Shown here: positions 57,852 through 64,000 of the stretch, piece by piece
Position numbering within the stretch: the first letter of the stretch is position 1
How the letters are laid out: the number at the start of each line of letters is the position of its first letter
Assembly: GCF_030433675.1 (NCBI RefSeq)
Contig: NZ_JAROCB010000001.1
Span: forward strand, 1,141,632 to 1,205,631
DNA: 64,000 bases
Reading direction: 5' to 3'
Source of the DNA: Leifsonia virtsii
GTDB taxonomy: Bacteria; Actinomycetota; Actinomycetes; Actinomycetales; Microbacteriaceae
Position numbers and translations under genes: made by a program
The notes under the pieces: generated by a model
What the model was told of the DNA's origin: nothing
Database searches by the model: none
The model's input: only the letters and a program-made list of their open reading frames with translations

Positions 57852-58916
57852 CTACGCGGTCCTCCGGATGCGGGCGTCGGTCTGGATGCTGGAGGCCGGC
57901 ACCGAGATGTCGGCGGTGTCGCGCATGACCTCCAGGGGTTCGCAGCTCTTCCCGCCGCCGAAGCGCGACCAGTAGCGGGCGGTGGCGAGCACGAAGTCGG
58001 GCTCGAGGTAGGCGCGCAGCTCGGTCTGCGAGCGGAAGCAGTCGAGCAGCCGCAGCTTGGTCTCCGTGAACCCGTCGATCGGCACGAAACGGGTGGGCCG
58101 GAAGTCGATGGTCGCCGACGGGCTCTGATAGCAGCACACGGTCCGCACCGAGCGCGTCGCCACGTTGGTGGCGGCGTGGACGGCCCGGTGGTCCTGGTGC
58201 CGGTCGTGCGACGAGTGGGTGTAGACGATGTCGGGCTGCACCTCGGCTACCACTCGCTCGATGATGCTCACCGTCGGGTCCGCGGCGGAGATGTGGGTGT
58301 CCTCCAGGTCCTCCAGGAACAGCCGGGCGCCGAGCAGCTCCGCCGAGGCGAGCGACTCGTGCTGCCGGTCGTCGGCGTCGCCTCCGCGGGCGCCGCGCGA
58401 GAGGGTGAGGATGACGACGTCGTTGCCCGCGTCGCGGTGGGCGGCGAGGATGCCGCCGACGCCGATCTCGACGTCGTCCGGGTGGGCTCCGATCGCCAGC
58501 ACGACCTGCCGGCGCTGTGCAGCGCGCTTGACGCGGCTCTCGGCCGCGAGACGGTTCACGATCTCCACCAGCTCCGCCGAGGCGACCGGCTTGGTGAGGA
58601 ACTCATCCGCCTGCGCGCGCAGAGCGGAGACGGCGTAGTCGACCGAGACGTGCGCGGTCATCACGACGACGGGCATGCCAGGGTACCGGTTGCGCAGCTC
58701 CTTGAGCAGGTCGAGGCCGGAGATACCGGGCATCTCGATGTCGGTGATGACCAGGTCGGGATCGACCTCCGCGATCGTCTCCAGAGCGACCGCCGGATCC
58801 GTCACGGCGAACGCCACAGCATCCGCTCGCTTCTCCAGCACGGTCTTCATGAAGAAGGCCACATCCGGGTCGTCCTCGACCACCACCACCCGGAACTTCG
58901 TCACGGCACTCGCCAT
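57852..58916 (-). CDS. Receiver domain fused to PIG-L/LmbE-type deacetylase (operon gene 1)
   Basis: A 354-residue fusion. Residues 8-122 form a receiver: acidic residues E14-D16, phospho-acceptor D59 (LVITDIEMPG), T87, K109. After a basic linker (about 128-136) the PIG-L domain runs to the end: zinc motif AIGAHPDDVEIGVGG (141-155; His145, Asp147, Asp148) and the C-terminal His motif HDRHQDHRAVH (237-247). PIG-L enzymes remove N-acetyl groups from GlcNAc-type sugars (MshB, LmbE, PIG-L). The fusion implies phosphorylation-controlled deacetylation. ATG with AGGGGAT site; TAGAGT box at 58938-58943 (minus strand) marks the likely operon promoter. Confidence 0.92.
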   Translation of the reverse strand: MASAVTKFRVVVVEDDPDVAFFMKTVLEKRADAVAFAVTDPAVALETIAEVDPDLVITDIEMPGISGLDLLKELRNRYPGMPVVVMTAHVSVDYAVSALRAQADEFLTKPVASAELVEIVNRLAAESRVKRAAQRRQVVLAIGAHPDDVEIGVGGILAAHRDAGNDVVILTLSRGARGGDADDRQHESLASAELLGARLFLEDLEDTHISAADPTVSIIERVVAEVQPDIVYTHSSHDRHQDHRAVHAATNVATRSVRTVCCYQSPSATIDFRPTRFVPIDGFTETKLRLLDCFRSQTELRAYLEPDFVLATARYWSRFGGGKSCEPLEVMRDTADISVPASSIQTDARIRRTA

Positions 58917-58994
58917 CGCATCCCCTATCTGGAACAGACTCTAGTAGGACGACCGGTCCACACGGATCGACGCGCCCGGGCGGGTGTTCGCGAT

Positions 58995-59023
58995 TTCACC
59001 CCCCTGAAGAACCGTGCTAGAGT
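58995..59023 (+). promoter_or_regulatory. Promoter of initiator tRNA
   Basis: TTCACC (58995-59000), a 17-nt spacer and TAGAGT (59018-59023), 12 nt before the tRNA 5' end, form a standard sigma-70 type promoter. Confidence 0.65.
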
Positions 59024-59035
59024 CATTTCTTGTGC

Positions 59036-59112
59036 CGCGGGGTGGAGCAGCTCGGTAGCTCGCTGGGCTCATAACCCAGAGGTCGTAGGTTCAAATCCTG
59101 CCCCCGCAACCA
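59036..59112 (+). tRNA. Initiator tRNA-fMet (anticodon CAT)
   Basis: A 77-nt cloverleaf with the CCA end encoded (59110-59112). Initiator features: first base C1 unpaired against A (acceptor CGCGGGG versus CCCCGCA) and three G-C pairs in the anticodon stem (TGGGCTCATAACCCA). T-arm GTAGGTTCAAATCCTGC. Confidence 0.97.
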
Positions 59113-59115
59113 ATA

Positions 59116-59151
59116 AGGCCCCTGACCGGGAAGTTCTCCGGTCAGGGGCCT
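59116..59151 (+). terminator. Rho-independent terminator of tRNA-fMet
   Basis: AGGCCCCTGACCGG (59116-59129) pairs perfectly with CCGGTCAGGGGCCT (59138-59151) around an 8-nt loop, followed by TTGCTTTG. Confidence 0.85.
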
Positions 59152-59187
59152 TTGCTTTGCCCAGACCCGCCCGCGAGTGCGCCCCTG

Positions 59188-59227
59188 CGTCACGTCTGCG
59201 GGTGCGCGCGCACCCGCAGACGTGACG
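59188..59227. repeat. Loop-less 40-nt perfect palindrome
   Basis: The sequence from 59188 to 59227 equals its own reverse complement, with central GCGCGC; arms begin CGTCACGTCTGCGGGTGCG. It lies between the fMet terminator and the stop of the UPF0182 gene (convergent). It could form a cruciform or serve as bidirectional terminator; it is unrelated in sequence to the two other palindrome families in this window. Confidence 0.8.
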
Positions 59228-59310
59228 GGCGGCGGCAGTCGCGCGAAGTGCGGAGACGGCGAAGCGGCCCGCACCCGGAGGCGCGAGCCGCTTCTGCGAC
59301 GATCGTGACG

Positions 59311-62238
59311 CTACTTGGCCGCGGGCTGCCCCTCGGCCGCGACGGCGTCGGCGATGGCCTGCTGCAGGCGCTGCTGCGCCGCACCGTACGCCGTCCAGTC
59401 CCCCGCCTTCAGCGCGGCCTGGCTGTCCGACAGGGCCTGCCTGGCGCGCTGCAGCGCATCCTGCAGTGCGGGGTTGTTCGCCGACGAGCTTCCGCCGCTG
59501 CCGCCCGAGGTCTCACCGCCGGACTGGCCGGTGCCTCCCGTGCCGGTTCCGGTGGTCGGGACGTTGTTGTCGCCCGCACTCGCACCCGAGTCGCCGCCGA
59601 ACAGGGCGTCGAGCGCCTGGTCGAGCGTGTCCTCGAACTCGATCTTGTCGCCGAACGCGACCAGCACCTTCTGCAGCAGCGGGTAGCTGGTCTCTCCCGA
59701 CGACCGGACGTAGACCGGCTGCACGTACAGCAGTCCGCCACCCACCGGCAGCGTCAGGAGGTTGCCGTTGATGACCTCCGATTTACCCTGGCGCAGCAGG
59801 TTCAGCTGCTGCGACACGGTCGGATCGGAGTCGAACTGATTCTGCATCTGCCCGGGCCCTGGGATGCTGTCGCCCGACGGCAGCTGCAGGAGTCTGAGCT
59901 TGCCGTATCCGGAGGCGACCTTGCCCTTCTGGTCGCCGGCGTCCGCATCCACCGACAGGTAGCCCTTGAGCACCGACCTGCTCGACTCGCTCGTGCCCTG
60001 CGGGATGAACGTCGAGTAGAGCGAGAACGTCGGATCCTTCTGGCCCGGCATCTTCAGCGTCAGGTAGTACGGCGGCTGCAGCGCCGGGTTGCTCGACGGC
60101 GAGGTCGGGTCGTTCGGCGTCGTCCAGGCGTCCTCACGCGAGTAGAAGGAGCCCGCGTCGGTCACGTGGTACTGCCCGAGCACCGACCGCTGCACCTTGA
60201 ACAGGTCAGACGGGTAGCGCACGTGGCTCATCAGCTGCGCGCTCATGTCGCTGACCGGCTTCACCGTCGACGGGAAGATCTTCTGCCACGTCTTGAGCAC
60301 CGGGTCGGTGGTGTCCCACGCGTAGAGGGTCACCGAGCCGTCGTAGGCGTCGACCGTGGCCTTCACCGAGTTGCGGATGTAGTTGATGTCGTCGAAGGCG
60401 TACGCGGGCTTCGGGGTGTCCTTGTCGGCCGTCGCGTCGCTCAGGCTGCCGACGTGCGAGTACGGGAACTGGTCGCTCGTCGTGTAGCCGTCGATGATCC
60501 ATTTGACCCGGCCGTCGACCACGGCGGGGTACGCCTGCGAGTCGAGCGTCAGGTAGGGCGCGACCTTCTGCACGCGCTTGATCGGGTCGCGGTCGTAGAG
60601 GATCTGCGAGTCGTTGTTCACCGCGTCGGAGAGCACGATCTGCTCGTCCTGGAACTTCAGCGCGTAGACCAGTCGCTTGAAGATGTTGTCGAGCTTCGGG
60701 CCTCCGTTGCCGTTGAACGTGGTGTACGTCTGCTGCGCCCCCTCGGCTCCGCCCGGGTAGTCGAGCTCGACGGCCTTGCTGCCCTTCGGCGCGCCGACGA
60801 TCGAGTAGGTGGGCGACTGCTCGCCGAAGTAGATGCGCGGCTGGTACGACCCGAGCGTGCCGGAGGTGGGGATGCCCGACTCCAGGAACACGGGCTGCCC
60901 GTCGGTCGAGCGCTTGTTGCCGTAAGCGGCCACCAGACCGTAGCCGTGCGTGTACACGATGGTGTCGTTGAACCAGTTGCGGGCGCCGCCGAGGCCGGAC
61001 TGCTGCAGCTCGCGCACGGCGACCACGGCGTCCTGCTGGGTGCCGTCGAGGTTGTAGCGGTCGACGTTCAGCTTCTCCGGGAACGCGTAGTACTGCCGGA
61101 ACTGCTGCAGCTGACGGAACGATGGGCTCACGACGGCGGGGTCGAGGATGCGGATCTGCGCGGTGGTCTGCGCGTCCTGCCGCAGGGCGCCCTGCTCGGC
61201 CGTGGTCTTGGCGTTGTACGGGATCGTCTCGATGTCGCTCAGGCCGTATGCCTCGCGGGTGTAATCGATCCCCCGCTGCACGTAGGGCGTCTCGAGCGTC
61301 TTCTGGCTCGGGTCGACCTGGAAGCGCTGCACGACCCAGGGCACGATCGCGCCGACCACCAGCGCGGCGACGACGAGCAGCGCCGTGCCGACGATCGGGA
61401 ACCGCCAGCGTCCGATGAACGCCGTCAGGAAGAACAGGATGGCGACGAAGATCGCCGCGCCCGCCAGGATCGCGCGGCCCGGGATGGTCGCGTTCACGTC
61501 GGTGTACGAGGCGCCGTTGATCATGTCGTTGACGTTGGAGTCGGTGACCGTCGCGTAGCGGTCGAGCCAGATGCTCACTCCCTGCAGCAGCAGGTAGAGC
61601 CCGGCGACGACCGAGATCTGGACGCGTGCGGCGCGCGAGATGCGCACCTCGCGCCCGCTCACCCGGATGGACCCGTAGAGGTAGCAGGTGGCGAGCGTCG
61701 CCAGCAGCGAGATGAGCACGACGGCCGAGGCGAAGCCGACCAGGCTGCGCAGGAACGGCAGGTCGAAGAGGTAGAAGCCGATGTCGAGGTGGAACAGCGG
61801 GTCGGACTTGCCGTACGAGGTGCCGTTCAGCCAGAGAGCGGCGGTCTGCCAGCGGCTGGCCGCCGAGACGCCAGCGAAGATGCCGAAGACGATCGGGATG
61901 CCGTACATCGCCAGCCGGCGCAGCGGCTCGATGACCTGCTGGTAACGGTCGAGCTGCGAGTTCAGCTTCGCGTAGACCGGCCGGAGCCGGTAGGCGAGCT
62001 GGATGCACAGCCACAGCGGGACCGCCATGCCGAGGAAGCCGATGAAGAACATGGCGAGCCCGGCCAGCCACTGCGTGGTCAGCACGTTGAGGTAGCCCAG
62101 CTGGTCGTACCAGAGGATGTCCGCGTACAGCCCGGCGAACACGAAGAAGAGGATCACCACCGCGACGATCACGCCGAGAGTGATCCAGATGGCCGCGCGC
62201 CGGCGGCCTGCGGGTCGAGCTGCTGCTGTTGAACTCAC
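59311..62238 (-). CDS. UPF0182 family large membrane protein
   Basis: A 975-residue protein of the UPF0182 family, universal in actinobacteria. Seven N-terminal spans (about 18-40, 58-80, 108-130, 165-190, 210-230, 258-280, 288-312) are followed by a large extracytoplasmic domain (about 315-870) with conserved motifs such as LDPAVVSPSFRQLQQFRQYYAFP, DTIVYTHGYGLVAAYGN and SHVRYPSDLFKVQRSVLGQYHV; a Gly/Ser/Thr-rich linker (about 895-930) and a short Ala/Gln-rich helix end the protein. Function is unknown; it may be a transporter or assembly factor for cell-envelope components. Start ATG 62238 in front of a basic segment (RPAGRRRAAIW). Confidence 0.95.
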   Translation of the reverse strand: MSSTAAARPAGRRRAAIWITLGVIVAVVILFFVFAGLYADILWYDQLGYLNVLTTQWLAGLAMFFIGFLGMAVPLWLCIQLAYRLRPVYAKLNSQLDRYQQVIEPLRRLAMYGIPIVFGIFAGVSAASRWQTAALWLNGTSYGKSDPLFHLDIGFYLFDLPFLRSLVGFASAVVLISLLATLATCYLYGSIRVSGREVRISRAARVQISVVAGLYLLLQGVSIWLDRYATVTDSNVNDMINGASYTDVNATIPGRAILAGAAIFVAILFFLTAFIGRWRFPIVGTALLVVAALVVGAIVPWVVQRFQVDPSQKTLETPYVQRGIDYTREAYGLSDIETIPYNAKTTAEQGALRQDAQTTAQIRILDPAVVSPSFRQLQQFRQYYAFPEKLNVDRYNLDGTQQDAVVAVRELQQSGLGGARNWFNDTIVYTHGYGLVAAYGNKRSTDGQPVFLESGIPTSGTLGSYQPRIYFGEQSPTYSIVGAPKGSKAVELDYPGGAEGAQQTYTTFNGNGGPKLDNIFKRLVYALKFQDEQIVLSDAVNNDSQILYDRDPIKRVQKVAPYLTLDSQAYPAVVDGRVKWIIDGYTTSDQFPYSHVGSLSDATADKDTPKPAYAFDDINYIRNSVKATVDAYDGSVTLYAWDTTDPVLKTWQKIFPSTVKPVSDMSAQLMSHVRYPSDLFKVQRSVLGQYHVTDAGSFYSREDAWTTPNDPTSPSSNPALQPPYYLTLKMPGQKDPTFSLYSTFIPQGTSESSRSVLKGYLSVDADAGDQKGKVASGYGKLRLLQLPSGDSIPGPGQMQNQFDSDPTVSQQLNLLRQGKSEVINGNLLTLPVGGGLLYVQPVYVRSSGETSYPLLQKVLVAFGDKIEFEDTLDQALDALFGGDSGASAGDNNVPTTGTGTGGTGQSGGETSGGSGGSSSANNPALQDALQRARQALSDSQAALKAGDWTAYGAAQQRLQQAIADAVAAEGQPAAK

Positions 62239-62322
62239 GTATGGCCTTCTTGGTCTCGCGTGACGGGTGTGACCTCCATCCTAGGCAGCCGACGCTGGGA
62301 GAATGTTGCGGCTCCGCCGACC

Positions 62323-63462
62323 TCAGCCTGCGGGGCAGGTGGGAAGATCCGCCGTGCTCGACCCGTCCCGCACGGCCTCGAGGACCTTGAGCGAGTCGGA
62401 CAGCGTCTTCACCGCGAACACGTGCAGGCCCGCCGGGATGTGGCCGGTGACCTCGTCGCAGTTGGAGGCCGGTGCGAGGAAGTAGCTCGCCTTCCCCTGG
62501 TCGCGTGCGGCGTACATCTTCTGCCGGATGCCGCCGATCGCGCCGATCTGGCCGGTGTTGTCGATCGTGCCGGTTCCGGCGACGCGCTTGCCGCCGTTGA
62601 GGGAGCCCGGGGTCAGCTTGTCCATGATCCCGAGGGCGAACATCTGGCCCGCGCTCGGGCCGCCGACGTCGTTGAGCTGGATCTTCACGTCGAACGGGAA
62701 GGTGTAGTCCATGCCGGCGCCGATCCCGAGCACGACCTGGCCCTCCGACTCGGTCGGCGTGAGCGAGACCGTGGTCGCAGCGCCGTCGCGCACGATCCCG
62801 AGCTCCGCCGCCTTCGACGCGCCGTTCGCCTTCACGGCGCTGCGCAGCTCGTCGACGCTGCTGACGACCGTGCCGTTGACCGTGGTGATCTCGTCGCCGA
62901 CCTTGAGCACGTCGGCGGCCGGGGTCTTCGGGATGAGCTGCTTGACGGCCACGTGCTCGGGAAAGGTGTAGCCCAGCTCGTTGAGCGCCGCGGCGATCGC
63001 GTCCTGCTGCGAGTCGACCATGAGGGCCGCGTTCTGGGCGTTGGACTGCTCGGTCGTAGTCCCGGGCGGGAAGACGCTGTCGATCGGCAGCACCGCCTTG
63101 CTCGGCTGGAACCACGCGCCGACGATCTCGATCCAGCTTGGCCGCTGATCGGGGTTGCCGACCAGCGAGACGGTCAGCAGGTCGAGCGAGCCCGAGGTCG
63201 GGTAGGTCTTCTGCCCGGGGATGCTGATCAGCGGTTTCGTGTCGCCGCTGGGCTTCGCGCCCACCTGCTGATCGGTGCCGAGCGTGTTGTACACCGGTCC
63301 CGGTTGCTCGATCACGAACGGCGCGGGGACGAAGGCGAGCACCAGCGCCAGCAGCACGGCGACGGCGATCGCCACCCAGCCGACGATGACCCGCTTCGGC
63401 GGCGCCACGCGCTCCGGCTCCTGCCTGTACAGCGCCGGATCGTCGTCGCTGAACAGGGTCAC
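62323..63462 (-). CDS. Membrane-anchored PDZ and Lon-like (S16) serine protease (YlbL-like)
   Basis: A 379-residue protein: cytoplasmic start, one transmembrane helix (about 25-47), PDZ domain (about 170-236, with LIPKTPAADVLKVGDEITTVNG), and a C-terminal Lon-like proteolytic domain with Ser270 (GGPSAGQ) and Lys315 (IRQKMYAA) forming the catalytic dyad. This architecture matches the YlbL/secreted PDZ family. The GTG at 63462 is chosen because the sequence upstream is arbitrary and the protein then starts MTLFSDDDPALY. It cleaves or senses peptides outside the membrane; target unknown. Confidence 0.92.
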   Translation of the reverse strand: MTLFSDDDPALYRQEPERVAPPKRVIVGWVAIAVAVLLALVLAFVPAPFVIEQPGPVYNTLGTDQQVGAKPSGDTKPLISIPGQKTYPTSGSLDLLTVSLVGNPDQRPSWIEIVGAWFQPSKAVLPIDSVFPPGTTTEQSNAQNAALMVDSQQDAIAAALNELGYTFPEHVAVKQLIPKTPAADVLKVGDEITTVNGTVVSSVDELRSAVKANGASKAAELGIVRDGAATTVSLTPTESEGQVVLGIGAGMDYTFPFDVKIQLNDVGGPSAGQMFALGIMDKLTPGSLNGGKRVAGTGTIDNTGQIGAIGGIRQKMYAARDQGKASYFLAPASNCDEVTGHIPAGLHVFAVKTLSDSLKVLEAVRDGSSTADLPTCPAG

Positions 63463-63634
63463 GGGCCCATCCTCTCGGTCGTGTTCGCCACGGGCGCACG
63501 GCCCGAAGGCGAGCATAGGGCAATTCCCATCCGCCTCCCCGGCACCAGCGGCTAGCGTAGACGACAAGCCTGAAGCCGAGCCGACGACGACGGCACGCCT
63601 CGGGCCGGAACACTTCGAGAAGAGGACGCTGACG

Positions 63635-64000
63635 ATGGCCGACGATCGGAACGACGACCGGGACCCGGACCGCGACGACGACGAGCTCCGGGACATGCTG
63701 AACCAGTTCCTGTCGGGGAACGGCGCATCGATCGACCCGAGCCGGCTGGCCGGCGCCGCGGGCCTGCCGAACGATCCGGCCAGCATCCAGGCCCTGCTCG
63801 GGCAGCTGCAGAACGCCCTGATGAACCCGGGCGGCGGCATCAACTGGGACATCGCCGAGCAGCAGGCGAGGCAGCTCGCCGCCGACGGCGCCCACACCGT
63901 CACGCCGGCCGAGCGCGCGTCGCTCGACCAGGCCTTCCACGTCGCCTCCCTCTGGCTCGACGAGGCGACCGGCGTCGCCGGGCTGAGCGCGTCGCCCGAG
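63635..64000 (+). CDS. Zinc-dependent metalloprotease-like protein (N-terminal part)
   Basis: The frame is open from the ATG at 63635 to the window end (122 codons), so the gene is truncated here. The visible part has a highly charged start (ADDRNDDRDPDRDDDELRD), then NQFLSGNGASIDPSRLAGAAGLP, PGGGINWDIAEQQARQLAA and SLDQAFHVASLWLDEATG, the N-terminal pattern of the actinobacterial DUF2342/zinc-metalloprotease family (usually about 450 residues, HExxH in the missing part). Divergent from the PDZ/Lon-like gene, which is the usual partner arrangement in actinobacteria. Confidence 0.85.
   Translation, partial: MADDRNDDRDPDRDDDELRDMLNQFLSGNGASIDPSRLAGAAGLPNDPASIQALLGQLQNALMNPGGGINWDIAEQQARQLAADGAHTVTPAERASLDQAFHVASLWLDEATGVAGLSASPE

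Noticed and set aside
60206-63940. 1244-codon minus-strand frame across the UPF0182 and PDZ protease genes
   Set aside because: Arg-rich shadow in an alternative frame of two genes that are both well identified on the same strand.
1-64000. CRISPR arrays, insertion sequences, prophage genes or rRNA operons
   Set aside because: No regularly spaced repeats, no transposase or integrase motif, no phage structural protein and no rRNA-like sequence were seen.

Overview
The window is high-GC actinobacterial chromosome, most likely a Leifsonia-like member of the Microbacteriaceae. This rests on strong GC bias at third codon positions, many GTG starts, frequent leaderless promoters (a TAGGCT-like -10 box 6-10 nt before the start codon), and lineage-typical genes: a DUF3039 protein, a UPF0182 giant membrane protein, two small DUF7882-like paralogues, and prfB-ftsE-ftsX-smpB beside ssrA. 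No named strain can be deduced.

Layout. 1-4355: end of a sugar-uptake ABC operon (solute-binding protein, two permeases, no ATPase) with two GH130-type beta-propeller glycoside-processing enzymes. 4428-5999: DGPF/YCII protein plus its ECF sigma factor. 6046-9579: dehydrogenase, a frameshifted hypothetical gene, tRNA-Lys, AI-2E-type exporter. 9706-18284: small conserved proteins, hisN, a secreted beta-trefoil protein, a NatAB-like ABC exporter, a quinone oxidoreductase, adenine-deaminase-type enzyme, hydrolase. 17709-20752: TetR regulator divergent from an MMPL exporter. 20859-25189: DUF7882 paralogue, AraC regulator, SHOCT protein, duplicated-HTH protein, tmRNA, SIMPL protein. 25263-29875: phosphatase, smpB, ftsX, ftsE (with a long P/Q-rich tail), prfB. 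29953-34502: MFS carrier, luciferase-like oxidoreductase, tRNA-Leu(TAG) and a 1.24-kb islet bounded by a 29-bp copy of the tRNA 3' end, then a DedA protein. 34574-39437: zinc exporter, rdgB, rph, murI, divergent pncB, DUF3039. 39463-45250: ABC exporter, then a nucleotidyltransferase/TagG/TagH-like surface-polymer export cluster. 45398-49519: small regulator, membrane protein, and a GT2/CDP-alcohol phosphotransferase/GT2 operon. 49679-52796: HtrA-type protease and an aminotransferase. 52866-58916: a translationally coupled seven-gene signalling operon. 59036-64000: initiator tRNA, UPF0182 protein, PDZ/Lon-like protease, start of a metalloprotease-like gene.

The most unusual system is the operon at 52866-58916 (minus strand). 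In order it encodes a receiver domain fused to a PIG-L/LmbE deacetylase, an ATP-grasp ligase, a PHP hydrolase, a 52-residue membrane protein, a stand-alone receiver, a membrane PAS histidine kinase and a nitrilase-family amidase. It couples two-component signalling to small-molecule chemistry without any DNA-binding output domain.

The second theme is non-coding structure. Perfect or near-perfect palindromes sit mostly at convergent gene ends: 17646-17700 and 34513-34563 share an ATTCGTGACGAAT core; 6918-6971 and 52805-52853 share an ACACGCCGTGAACG arm; there is a loop-less 40-mer at 59188-59227; and a perfect 41-bp tandem hairpin duplication lies at 49594-49675. No CRISPR array, transposase or integrase was found.
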